Assembly (NCBI RefSeq): GCF_024753145.1
Contig: NZ_JANUGU010000005.1
Span: 248,001 to 312,000, forward strand
Source: Massilia terrae
Lineage (GTDB): Bacteria; Pseudomonadota; Gammaproteobacteria; Burkholderiales; Burkholderiaceae_D
Direction of reading: 5' to 3'
Length of the DNA stretch: 64,000 nucleotides
The notes beneath the pieces are model-generated. The model was not told where the DNA came from. It worked only from the letters and a program-made list of their open reading frames with translations, and did not search any database. Positions 8,984 to 16,535 of this stretch are shown piece after piece. Position 1 is the stretch's first letter; every line of letters begins with the position of its first letter. Made by a program: the position numbers and the translations under genes.

Positions 8984-9253
8984 TTTGTCCCCAACCACCA
9001 AAAAAAATAGTCTTTTTCTAATGGGTCGGCAACAAATGACGACTGCCGGCCCGCAACACCCCTTGCAAGGGCTCGCGTGCCGACGCACGCGGCGAAGTGA
9101 ATCGCCGCGGTGGCAGGAGCCCCATCATGATCACGGAGGAGTTCCCACCGCATGACCACTGAATGCAATTGCTGTACTTCAGTCCGACTCTTACGCCGTT
9201 ACTGCTTGTATTTCCAGCGCGCTGCTACCACAGGTCGGAAGAAATTGTCTTTG

Positions 9254-9283
9254 ATTATACGCAAACAACTAACATTCATTCAA
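9254..9283 (-). promoter_or_regulatory. Sigma70-type promoter with long leader before ctaC
   Basis: Read on the minus strand, a perfect -10 box TATAAT (9254-9259) lies 18 bases from a -35 box TTGAAT (9278-9283). It points toward ctaC, whose start is about 270 bases away. The stretch 8984-9351 between ctaC and bioC holds no gene I can support. It contains this promoter in an AT-rich patch (about 9240-9350) and, nearer ctaC, GC-rich inverted repeats around 9078-9112 that could fold in the leader RNA. Confidence 0.55.
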
Positions 9284-9351
9284 GAAAATTAGGCTTGGGA
9301 GCAATTTTGCTCTCTACTAATCTGACACATCATTTTTTCGCTGTAAAGCGG

Positions 9352-10272
9352 CTACTGCTTCGGCCGTGGCTGGAAGCGGACGATGGCCTCGCCCGCCGCC
9401 GTGGTGCGCGCCACCGGCCGGAAGGCGTGGCCGTAAATGACTTCGAAAGTCAGGCCCAGCTTGCCGTCCGGCCGGCGTTGCGATTCCAGCGCGGCCAGCA
9501 ATTTGTTCCATGCATCGCGGCCGATGAGCCCGCGGCGGCGCGTGGCCAGCGGGTTGCCACCCAGCGCGCGCACGTCCGCCAGCAAGGCCTCGGCCGTGCT
9601 GTAGGTCACCGTGATCTGTTCCATATCCATCACCGGCGTCGAAAACCCGGCCTCTACCAGCTGGTCGCCAAAATCGTGCATATCGACGAAAGGCAGCGCG
9701 TGCGGCGTTTCGTCCATGGCGGCGAAGGCCGTGCGCAGCTCCTTGAACGTGTCCGGCCCAAAATTGGAGAACATCAGCAAGCCCTCCACGCGCAGCACCC
9801 GGCGCCATTCGGCGAACGCGCTGTCGGGCTGCGGGTGCCAATGCAGCGCCAGGTTCGACCACACCAGATCGACGGAGTTCGGCCCCAGCGGCAGGTTGCC
9901 GAAGTCCCCGCTCAGCAGGTCGACGCCCGTCTTGGCGGGCATCAAGCGGCTGAGCAGCTGGTTCAGCGGACGCGCCGCCGGCGCCGGCCCCTTGGCGGCG
10001 CGCAGCATGGCGGGCGAGGCGTCCACGCCGACGATCTGGGCGGCGGGATAGGACTTCTGCAGCAGGACCAGGTCCTCGCCGGTGCCGCAGCCGGCGTCGA
10101 GCACGCGCTCCGGCGCGATCTTCACCAGCGCCAGGCGCTCGTGCATGCGGGCCGCCACTTCGCGCCGCAGGAAGTTCGATTCCGCCACACGGGCCGGATC
10201 GCGGAACAGCTGGCGCACGCGGGCCAGGTCGATCGGCGCGCTCATTTTGGACGAGGATTGGGGAGAAGCCAT
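9352..10272 (-). CDS. bioC: Malonyl-ACP O-methyltransferase BioC
   Basis: SAM-dependent methyltransferase that methylates malonyl-ACP so that the fatty-acid enzymes can build the pimeloyl chain of biotin. The Rossmann SAM motif VLDAGCGTGEDL is followed by VGVDASPAML and VDLVWSNLALHW, and the BioC-typical GLLMFSNFGPDTFKELR and FVDMHDFGDQLVEAGF stretches are present. ATG at 10272 gives 306 residues; an in-frame ATG at 10245 (MSAPIDLAR) is equally plausible because neither has a clear ribosome binding site. It is separated from other biotin genes and is divergent from comF. BioC rather than UbiG is judged from the C-terminal stretches. Confidence 0.85.
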   Translation of the reverse strand: MASPQSSSKMSAPIDLARVRQLFRDPARVAESNFLRREVAARMHERLALVKIAPERVLDAGCGTGEDLVLLQKSYPAAQIVGVDASPAMLRAAKGPAPAARPLNQLLSRLMPAKTGVDLLSGDFGNLPLGPNSVDLVWSNLALHWHPQPDSAFAEWRRVLRVEGLLMFSNFGPDTFKELRTAFAAMDETPHALPFVDMHDFGDQLVEAGFSTPVMDMEQITVTYSTAEALLADVRALGGNPLATRRRGLIGRDAWNKLLAALESQRRPDGKLGLTFEVIYGHAFRPVARTTAAGEAIVRFQPRPKQ

Positions 10273-10333
10273 GTTCTGATGCGTTCGAATGAGATAATTG
10301 CGGCAGTTTACCTGTTTGTGGGAAGACGAGCCG

Positions 10334-11071
10334 ATGCTGGAGCCCCTGCGCCTGTGGTGGCACCGCTGGCCGCGCGCGCTGGCCGGGGCGCTGCTGCCTT
10401 CGTGCTGCGCGCTGTGCGGCGAGGTCTGCGGAGCGGTCGTGTGTACGGATTGCCATGCGCAATACGTGGCGGTCCGGACGCGCTGCGGGCGCTGCGCCAA
10501 TCCGCTGGCGGACGGCGAAACCGGGCAATGTGGCAAGTGCCTGGCGGATCCGCCGGCCTTCGACGCCACCATCGTCGGCGCGGATTATGCGGCGCCGCTG
10601 GACCAGCTGGTGCTGCAGCTCAAGTTCGGCAGCCGGCTGGCGCTGGCGCCGTGGTTCGCGCACCTGCTGCGCGACGCCGTGCTGGCCCGCCCCGCCCTCG
10701 CGCTGCCGGATGTGCTGTGCCCCGTGCCGCTGGGGCCGCGCCGGCTGGTCGAGCGGGGCTTCAACCAGGCACTGGAGATCGCGCGGCCGCTGGGACGCTC
10801 GATTGGCGTGCCGGTGCAAGCGCGGCTGGCGGTGCGGGCGGTCGAGACGCGGGCGCAGTCGGGCGTGTCGCCGCAAGAACGCCGGCAGAATATGCGCGGC
10901 GCATTTGGCGTCGAGGCGGAGATGATGGCGGTGGTGGAAGGCCGGCATGTCGGCGTGGTGGATGATGTGATGACCAGCGGTAGCACGCTGGATGAGCTGG
11001 CCGCGACGCTGAAGCAGGCGGGCGCGGCGCGGGTCACCAACCTGGTGTTTGCGCGCACGCCGCCAAGGTGA
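10334..11071 (+). CDS. ComF family phosphoribosyltransferase-like protein
   Basis: A 245-residue ComF-type protein. The N-terminal zinc-finger cysteines appear as CCALCG and later CGRCANP with CGKC. The C-terminal half is a phosphoribosyltransferase fold with the PRPP loop GVVDDVMTSGSTLDEL. ComF proteins are linked to DNA uptake and natural transformation, acting on the cytosolic side after entry; the exact reaction is unsettled. I chose ATG at 10334 (MLEPLRLWWH) over an upstream TTG at 10298. It is divergent from bioC and is followed by a short perfect hairpin and trmL. Confidence 0.88.
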   Translation: MLEPLRLWWHRWPRALAGALLPSCCALCGEVCGAVVCTDCHAQYVAVRTRCGRCANPLADGETGQCGKCLADPPAFDATIVGADYAAPLDQLVLQLKFGSRLALAPWFAHLLRDAVLARPALALPDVLCPVPLGPRRLVERGFNQALEIARPLGRSIGVPVQARLAVRAVETRAQSGVSPQERRQNMRGAFGVEAEMMAVVEGRHVGVVDDVMTSGSTLDELAATLKQAGAARVTNLVFARTPPR

Positions 11072-11104
11072 GCCGAGCTATCACGGCAGAGTTAAAAAAG
11101 ATAA

Positions 11105-11132
11105 CGTCGTTCCCGCGAAAGCGGGAACGACG
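11105..11132. repeat. Palindromic intergenic repeat, copy 2 (single hairpin)
   Basis: A perfect inverted repeat with 12-base arms CGTCGTTCCCGC and GCGGGAACGACG around a GAAA loop. It is a one-hairpin version of the repeat family, in the variant with TTCCCGC instead of CCCGGC. It lies between the co-directional comF and trmL genes, ending 30 bases before the trmL start. It may attenuate read-through or protect the comF 3' end. Confidence 0.8.
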
Positions 11133-11162
11133 GCAAATGCTATTCAGGTTAAAGGAGAAGCT

Positions 11163-11633
11163 TTGTTCCACGTCGTCCTCGTCGAACCCGAGATCCCGCC
11201 CAACACGGGCAATATCATCCGCCTGTGCGCGAACACGGGGGCGCAGTTGCACCTGATCGAGCCGCTCGGCTTTCCGCTGGACGACGCCAAGATGCGCCGC
11301 GCCGGCCTCGACTATCACGAGTACGCGAACATGAAGGTGCACAAGAACTGGGACGCCTTCCTCGCCGACGCCAAGCCGGACCCGGCCCGCATGTTCGCAC
11401 TGACCACGCATGGCTCCTCGCCCTTCGCCGACGCCGCCTTCCGCCCCGGCGACTGCTTCGTCTTCGGCGCCGAATCGCGCGGCCTCGCCCCGGCGCTGCG
11501 CGACTCCTTCCCGACCGCGCAGCGTATCCGCGTTCCCATGATGCCGGGCAACCGCAGCATCAACCTGTCCAACACCGTCGCCGTCGTCGTCTATGAAGCG
11601 TGGCGCCAGAACGGCTACGCCGGCGGCGGCTGA
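11163..11633 (+). CDS. trmL: tRNA (cytidine(34)-2'-O)-methyltransferase
   Basis: SPOUT-class methyltransferase that methylates the wobble nucleotide of leucine tRNAs. The 156-residue protein has the whole family pattern: FHVVLVEPEIPPNTGNIIRL at the start, then VFGAESRGL and the knotted C-terminal SAM site RVPMMPGNRSINLSNTVAVV. The start is a TTG at 11163: AAGGAG lies five bases before it and homologous sequence begins exactly there. The longer frame from 11049 would translate the repeat hairpin and is rejected. It is a single gene, convergent with the FAD oxidase. Confidence 0.93.
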   Translation: MFHVVLVEPEIPPNTGNIIRLCANTGAQLHLIEPLGFPLDDAKMRRAGLDYHEYANMKVHKNWDAFLADAKPDPARMFALTTHGSSPFADAAFRPGDCFVFGAESRGLAPALRDSFPTAQRIRVPMMPGNRSINLSNTVAVVVYEAWRQNGYAGGG

Positions 11634-11636
11634 ACA

Positions 11637-13025
11637 TCACAGGGCCGGCGGTATGTTGTGGTTGAAGCGGAACAGGTTGGTCGGATCGTAGCGATTCTTC
11701 ACCTGCACCAGCCGGTCGAAATTGCCGCCGTAAGCCTCGCCGATGCGCGAGGCCTCGTCCTGCGTGATGAAGTTGATGTACACACTCCCCGCCGCGAAGG
11801 GCTTGGCAGCGCCGAAGAATTCGCGCGCCCAGGCGATACAGCGCTCGTCGTCGGCCGCGTCGTCCCAGCGGCCATGCACGTTCATCACATACAGCACCTT
11901 GCGATGCGGATAGGCGGTGGCGTCCGGCGCATAGGTGTTGGCCTGGCCGCCGATCAGGCCGAGGAAGATTTCGGTCTGCGGCGTCGGCAGCTTGCCGGCG
12001 TAGTCCACCACCACGTCGATCGCGTCATCGAGCAGCGTCTCGAAATTGTGCGATTTCCAGTAATTGCGCGCGCCCGGGGTGAGCAAGGGATCGAATACCT
12101 GCTGCCACGCGGCATAGGGCACGCCGCCCACATGCTCGCCCAGCACCTGGCCGAAACTGCGGACCGGCGCGAACATCGGCAATGCCTTTTCCGGCGCCAG
12201 GGTCGAGAACACGGCCAGCGCCACGATTTCCTGGCCATGCACTTCCGGCGGCAGGAAAGGCAGCGGCGGCGCCTTGCGCAGCACTGCCCATACCGACAGT
12301 TCATTGGGCAAGGTGTCGACCAGGTCGCGATAGCGCATCAACACCTCGCGCGCCTGGGCGAAGGGAAACACGACCAGCCCGGCCGTGACCAGCGGGCCGA
12401 CCGGGTGCAGCTTGAACTTGAAACGCGTGACCACGCCGAAATTGCCGCCGCCGCCGCGGATCGCCCAGAACAGGTCCGGATCCTCCTGCGCGCTGGTGTA
12501 TCGTCGGCGCCCGTCGGCGGTGATGATCTCGGCCCCGAGGAGGTTGTCGACCGAGAGCCCGTACATCCGGCTCAGCCAGCCGAAGCCGCCGCCCAGGGTC
12601 AGGCCGGCCACGCCGGTGGTCGAGTTAATTCCCAGCGGAGTCGCCAGCCCGAAAGCCTGGGTCTCGTGGTCGACGTCGCCCAGGCGCGCGCCGCCATCGA
12701 CCCAGGCCACCTGGCCGTCCGGGTCGACGTGCACCGAACGCATGCCGCCGAGGTCGATCACCAGCCCGTCATCGCACAGCGCATTGCCGGCGATATTGTG
12801 GCCGCCGCCGCGGATGGCCAGCCGCAGCTTCTGGTCGCGCGCGAAGTTGACCGCCGCCAGCACGTCGGCCGTGCCGGTGCAGCTGGCGATCAGCGCCGGG
12901 CGGCGGTCGATCATCGCGTTCCACAACGCTCGCACCGTGTCGTAGCCGGCGTCGCCGGCCTGCAGCAACGGCCCCCTCAAGGCGGACCGCAGCTGCTCCA
13001 CCTTTCCCTTGTCCAGATTGATCAT
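11637..13025 (-). CDS. FAD-binding oxidoreductase, berberine-bridge-enzyme type
   Basis: A 462-residue flavoprotein of the PCMH/VAO type with a C-terminal berberine-bridge domain. The FAD-binding part shows AIRGGGHNIAGNALCDDGL, whose histidine is the usual covalent FAD attachment site, and GVAGLTLGGGFGWLSRMYG. The end YDPTNLFRFNHNIPP is the typical BBE tail. Members oxidise sugars, alkaloids or phenolics; the substrate cannot be told here. ATG at 13025 is well supported by GGGAGG a few bases upstream. It lies after a SnoaL-like gene on the same strand, with a terminator between them. Confidence 0.9.
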   Translation of the reverse strand: MINLDKGKVEQLRSALRGPLLQAGDAGYDTVRALWNAMIDRRPALIASCTGTADVLAAVNFARDQKLRLAIRGGGHNIAGNALCDDGLVIDLGGMRSVHVDPDGQVAWVDGGARLGDVDHETQAFGLATPLGINSTTGVAGLTLGGGFGWLSRMYGLSVDNLLGAEIITADGRRRYTSAQEDPDLFWAIRGGGGNFGVVTRFKFKLHPVGPLVTAGLVVFPFAQAREVLMRYRDLVDTLPNELSVWAVLRKAPPLPFLPPEVHGQEIVALAVFSTLAPEKALPMFAPVRSFGQVLGEHVGGVPYAAWQQVFDPLLTPGARNYWKSHNFETLLDDAIDVVVDYAGKLPTPQTEIFLGLIGGQANTYAPDATAYPHRKVLYVMNVHGRWDDAADDERCIAWAREFFGAAKPFAAGSVYINFITQDEASRIGEAYGGNFDRLVQVKNRYDPTNLFRFNHNIPPAL

Positions 13026-13100
13026 TACGCACCTCCCGCAAAAGTCCCACCAAGGACGCGGCGGCGGTACGGCAAGCGCGGTCGCGCCGCGTCCGGCCCA

Positions 13101-13141
13101 AATGCAAAACGCCGCCCCCGGGCTTGAACTGGGAGCGGCGC
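13101..13141 (-). terminator. Rho-independent terminator after the SnoaL-like gene
   Basis: On the minus strand a strong GC hairpin, CGCCGCTCCC pairing with GGGGGCGGCG around about ten bases, is followed by TTTTGCATTT. It lies 24 bases beyond the stop of the gene at 13165-13620 and before the start of the FAD oxidase, so the two are probably separate transcripts. Confidence 0.7.
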
Positions 13142-13164
13142 GTTGTTGAAGGGATGATTCTGAA

Positions 13165-13620
13165 TTAATGAATGGAGCGGCCGCCGGCCTGCCCCATATC
13201 GGCGGAGGTGCCCGCCATTTGCGGCTCGTAGGCCATTGCGGCCTTGTGAGTGTCGGCATACTCCTTGAAGCCGGAGATCTGGCCGTTCGCGATGCGGAAC
13301 ACGTGACAGAAATCGTCGCTGTACTCGCGACCCGTCGATTTCACGGTGAAGGCGAAATGCCCCAGCACGACCACCGTGTCACCTTGCCCGATAAATTCGT
13401 CGGGCACCATTTCCCGCACGTCCTGGGCCGCCAGCATGTCGCGGAAAAATCCCGCCACCGCGTCGATCCCATGGCGTTTGCCGCTGAAAGGCATCGCCTC
13501 CACTTCGGGGATCTCCCAATCGATGTCGCTGCTGAACATGCTCAACAGGCCATTCAGGTCCCCCTTGAGGAAGGCGTCATAGCCTTGCCTTACCAGCTTG
13601 ATGTTGTCCTGCTCTTTCAT
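13165..13620 (-). CDS. SnoaL-like / NTF2-fold protein
   Basis: A 151-residue cytosolic protein of the SnoaL/NTF2 superfamily, small cone-shaped proteins that act as ketosteroid-isomerase-like enzymes or ligand binders. The pattern VRQGYDAFLKGDLNGLLSMFSSDIDWEIP near the start, the FFRDML helix and the strand stretches EFIGQGDTVVVLGHFAFTVKSTG and FCHVFRIANGQISGFKEYAD are typical. ATG at 13620 has GGAGG about nine bases upstream. The substrate is unknown. It has its own terminator and is not clearly tied to the FAD oxidase that follows. Confidence 0.82.
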   Translation of the reverse strand: MKEQDNIKLVRQGYDAFLKGDLNGLLSMFSSDIDWEIPEVEAMPFSGKRHGIDAVAGFFRDMLAAQDVREMVPDEFIGQGDTVVVLGHFAFTVKSTGREYSDDFCHVFRIANGQISGFKEYADTHKAAMAYEPQMAGTSADMGQAGGRSIH

Positions 13621-13707
13621 GATTGATGGCCTCCATCCCGTTCGGTTTATGGTTAGCTCCATCATTCTCGTTCGCGCCACGATAAATACAATGGTGGCGC
13701 AGCAATA

Positions 13708-14190
13708 TCACGAAAAAGAACGAACTTTTGCGAGAAGCTTCGTCGTTGATCTATCGTGCTCGAAATCGATCGCGACCGCGGTGCCGCCGTAAGCGATGAC
13801 GGCTTTACCTTCGGGGATCTGGTCCATCACGTAGTCGCCGCCCTTGGCGTAGATTTCGGGCCGGGCTTCCTGCACCGTTTCAAGCGCGGTGTCCTCGTCG
13901 AAGTCGACCACCAGGCTGACCGCCTCCAGCGCCGCCAGCACCGCCATCCGGTCGGCCAGCGTGTTCAGGGGCCGGTCGTCGCCCTTGCCGAGGCGCTTGA
14001 CGGAAGCGTCGGTGTTCACCGCCACCACCAGCGAGCCGCCCAGCGCGCGCGCCTGCGCCAGGTAGGTCACGTGGCCACGGTGCAGGATGTCGAACACGCC
14101 GTTGGTCAGGACCACCGGCTTGGGCAGGGACGCCACCCGCGCGCGCAGCTGCGCGCGGGTGCAGATCTTGTCTTCGAAGTCGGCCATCAT
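13708..14190 (-). CDS. rfaE2: D-glycero-beta-D-manno-heptose 1-phosphate adenylyltransferase
   Basis: Cytidylyltransferase-fold enzyme that makes ADP-heptose for the lipopolysaccharide inner core. The 160-residue protein corresponds to the C-terminal half of the fused HldE enzyme. It contains the nucleotidyltransferase motif HRGH (in FDILHRGHVTYLAQARALG), then VVAVNTDASVKRLGKGDDRPLN and IYAKGGDYVMDQIPEG. The kinase half is not adjacent and must be elsewhere. The start ATGATG at 14190 overlaps the stop of the PilU-like gene by four bases, so the two are coupled despite unrelated roles. Confidence 0.93.
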   Translation of the reverse strand: MMADFEDKICTRAQLRARVASLPKPVVLTNGVFDILHRGHVTYLAQARALGGSLVVAVNTDASVKRLGKGDDRPLNTLADRMAVLAALEAVSLVVDFDEDTALETVQEARPEIYAKGGDYVMDQIPEGKAVIAYGGTAVAIDFEHDRSTTKLLAKVRSFS

Positions 14191-15386
14191 TGCTTCTGCC
14201 CGTCCGCCGGGGCTTCCTCTTCTTCCGGCTCCTCCTGCAGCGCCAGGTCCAGGCCACCGCCCTTGCCGCCGCCCTCGTCGGGCCCCTTGCGGTCGCCGTG
14301 CAGCTTGATCTGCAGGCGCAGGCCGTTGGCCGAGTCGGCATTGCGGATCGCCTCGTCGTAGCTGATGTATCCCTTGTTGTAGAGGTCGAACAGGGCCTGG
14401 TCGAAGGTGCACATGCCCAGCTCGCGCGACTTGTGCATGATCTCCTTGATGTTCTGGAAGTTGCCTTTCAAGATCATCTCGCTGATCGTCGCCGTGTTCA
14501 GCAGGATCTCGATCGCGGCCTTGCGGCCCTTGCCGTCTTCGGTGCGGACCAGGCGCTGCGAGATGATGCCGCGCAGGTTGGACGACAGGTCCGACAGCAG
14601 CTGGTTGCGGCGCTCTTCCGGGAAGAAGTTGATGATGCGGTCCATGGTCTGGTTGGCGTTGTTCGCGTGCAACGTGCCAAGGCAGAGGTGGCCGGTTTCG
14701 GCGAACGCGATCGCGTGTTCCATCGTTTCCGTGTCGCGGATCTCACCGATCAGGATCACGTCCGGCGCCTGGCGCAGGGTGTTTTTCAGCGCATTGTGCC
14801 AGGACAGGGTGTCCACGCCCACCTCGCGGTGGGTGATCAGGCAGCCCTTGTTCTTGTGCACGTACTCGACCGGATCTTCGACCGTGATGATGTGGCCGGC
14901 CGAGTTGGTGTTGCGGTAGTCGATCATCGCCGCCAGCGTGGTCGACTTGCCGGAGCCGGTGCCGCCCACCACCAGCACCAGGCCGCGCTTGATCATGATG
15001 ACTTCCTTCAGCACCTCCGGCAGGTCGAGCTTCTCGAAGTTCGGGATCTCGGAGGCGATCGTGCGCACCACCATGGCGACGTTTTGCTGCTGCATGAAGA
15101 CGTTGACGCGGAAGCGGCACACGCCCGGCAGCGAGATCGCGAAATTGCATTCCATTTCGGTGTCGAACTCGCCGCGCTGGCGCTCGTTCATCAGCGAATT
15201 GGCCAGTGCGCGGGTGACGTCGCCGGTCAGCTTCTGCTGCGACAGCGGCTTCATCGCGCCCTGGTGCTTCATGCTGGGCGGGAAATCGGCGGAAATGAAC
15301 AGGTCCGAACCGCCCTGGTGATTCATCACGGTCAGCAGTTTATGGATGTAAGCCTGGGCTTCGGCCGGGCCAAAGGTCGAGGACAT
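14187..15386 (-). CDS. PilT/PilU-type retraction ATPase, additional paralogue
   Basis: A 399-residue secretion/retraction ATPase of the PilT-PilU family. Walker A is GGTGSGKSTT, Walker B region is VILIGEIRD, with the His box GHLCLGTLHANNANQ. It is closer in sequence to the PilU encoded at 30350 than to PilT at 29298; for example both share NFFPEERR and the C-terminal SYDEAIRNADS pattern. It ends in an unusual acidic, glycine-rich tail (PDEGGGKGGG then EEPEEEEAPADG). Cytosolic and probably involved in type IV pilus retraction or a related machine. It overlaps rfaE2 by four bases and is divergent from oxyR. Confidence 0.85.
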   Translation of the reverse strand: MSSTFGPAEAQAYIHKLLTVMNHQGGSDLFISADFPPSMKHQGAMKPLSQQKLTGDVTRALANSLMNERQRGEFDTEMECNFAISLPGVCRFRVNVFMQQQNVAMVVRTIASEIPNFEKLDLPEVLKEVIMIKRGLVLVVGGTGSGKSTTLAAMIDYRNTNSAGHIITVEDPVEYVHKNKGCLITHREVGVDTLSWHNALKNTLRQAPDVILIGEIRDTETMEHAIAFAETGHLCLGTLHANNANQTMDRIINFFPEERRNQLLSDLSSNLRGIISQRLVRTEDGKGRKAAIEILLNTATISEMILKGNFQNIKEIMHKSRELGMCTFDQALFDLYNKGYISYDEAIRNADSANGLRLQIKLHGDRKGPDEGGGKGGGLDLALQEEPEEEEAPADGQKQ

Positions 15387-15535
15387 GCGAGCCTTTCTAC
15401 AGGGTCAGCCGGCAAAGTCGCCAGCGCGGCAATTATATCGACTATGATTCCCGGTAAAATACTATTTCCTGGCTGACCACTTGCCAACGGCTTTCGGCGT
15501 TAATTCGTTGTAAAACCACCTGAGCGACTGGGACT

Positions 15536-16477
15536 ATGACACTCACCGAACTGAAATACATCGTCGCCGTCGCCCGCGCGCGGCACTTCGGCCATGCGGC
15601 CGAGGCCTGCTTCGTGGCCCAGCCTACCCTGTCGGTGGCAATCAAGAAGCTGGAAGACGAGCTGGGCGTGACCCTGTTCGAACGGGGCGGTTCGGAAGTG
15701 TCGGTGACGCCGATCGGCGCCCAGATCGTGGCCCAGGCCGAGCGCGTGCTGGAACAGACCGCCGCGATCAAGGAGCTGGCCAAGCAGAACAAGGATCCGC
15801 TGGCCGGGCCGCTGCGGCTCGGCGTGATCTACACCATCGCGCCTTACCTGCTGCCGCCGCTAGTCAAGACCATGATCGACCATGTGCCCCAGATGCCGCT
15901 GGTGCTGCAGGAAAATTTCACTACCAAACTGATCGAGCAGCTGCGCCAGGGCGAGCTGGACGCCGCCATCATGGCCCTGCCGCTGCCGGACCACGGGCTG
16001 ATGGTGCAGACGCTGTACGACGAGCCCTTCGTGATCGCGGTGCCGCAGCACCATCCCTGGGCCAGCCGCAAGGAGATCCCGGCCGAGGACCTGAAGAAGG
16101 AGACCATGCTCCTGCTGGGCAATGGCCACTGCTTCCGCGACCAGGTGCTGGAGGTGTGCCCGGAAATGGCGCGCTTCTCGTCGGGCGGCAACGGCATGCA
16201 GCGTACCTTCGAGGGCTCGTCGCTGGAGACGATCCGCCACATGGTCGCCAGCGGCATCGGCCTCACCGTGCTGCCGCGCGCGTCGGTGAAGGACATGAAC
16301 GAGCCGAATGGGCTGATCCGTTTCATCCCCTTCTCGGCGCCGGCGCCCTCGCGCCGCGTGGTCATCGCCTGGCGCAAGAGTTTCACGCGGCGGGCGGCGA
16401 TCGAGGCCATCGTGCGGGCGGTCGCGGAATGCGACCTGCCGGGCGTCGATATGCTCCCGCTCGAAGAAGCCGCCTGA
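15536..16477 (+). CDS. oxyR: Hydrogen-peroxide sensor, LysR-type regulator OxyR
   Basis: A 313-residue LysR-family activator. The N-terminal helix-turn-helix (LKYIVAVARARHFGHAAEACFVAQPTLS) is followed by the effector domain. The redox pair is visible at Cys199 and Cys208 in GHCFRDQVLEVC, exactly the positions used in E. coli OxyR to form the peroxide-induced disulfide. The SSLETIRHMVASGIGLTVLP stretch also matches OxyR. ATG at 15536 is the only sensible start. It is divergent from the PilU-like gene across about 150 bases that should hold its promoter. No catalase or ahpC gene is adjacent, so its targets lie elsewhere. Confidence 0.94.
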   Translation: MTLTELKYIVAVARARHFGHAAEACFVAQPTLSVAIKKLEDELGVTLFERGGSEVSVTPIGAQIVAQAERVLEQTAAIKELAKQNKDPLAGPLRLGVIYTIAPYLLPPLVKTMIDHVPQMPLVLQENFTTKLIEQLRQGELDAAIMALPLPDHGLMVQTLYDEPFVIAVPQHHPWASRKEIPAEDLKKETMLLLGNGHCFRDQVLEVCPEMARFSSGGNGMQRTFEGSSLETIRHMVASGIGLTVLPRASVKDMNEPNGLIRFIPFSAPAPSRRVVIAWRKSFTRRAAIEAIVRAVAECDLPGVDMLPLEEAA

Positions 16478-16498
16478 TTCCCGGCCACCACCCTTGAA

Positions 16499-16526
16499 AC
16501 CGTCGTCCCGGAGCCGGGACGACGGT
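16499..16526. repeat. Palindromic intergenic repeat, copy 3 (single hairpin)
   Basis: A perfect palindrome with 13-base arms ACCGTCGTCCCGG and CCGGGACGACGGT around AG, followed on the plus strand by GGTTTTATTT. It lies 21 bases after the oxyR stop and 10 bases before the end of the convergent TIGR03118 gene, so it can serve as a terminator for both. One-hairpin member of the repeat family. Confidence 0.85.
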
Positions 16527-16535
16527 GGTTTTATT

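Noticed and set aside
8980-9168. A 62-codon minus-strand frame upstream of ctaC
   Set aside because: It overlaps the ctaC ribosome site, has no recognisable domain and lies inside the leader region; more likely non-coding.
11658-13127. A 489-codon plus-strand open frame opposite the FAD oxidase
   Set aside because: The minus strand carries a complete, motif-rich FAD oxidase with a strong ribosome site; the plus frame is low in family features and is a GC shadow.
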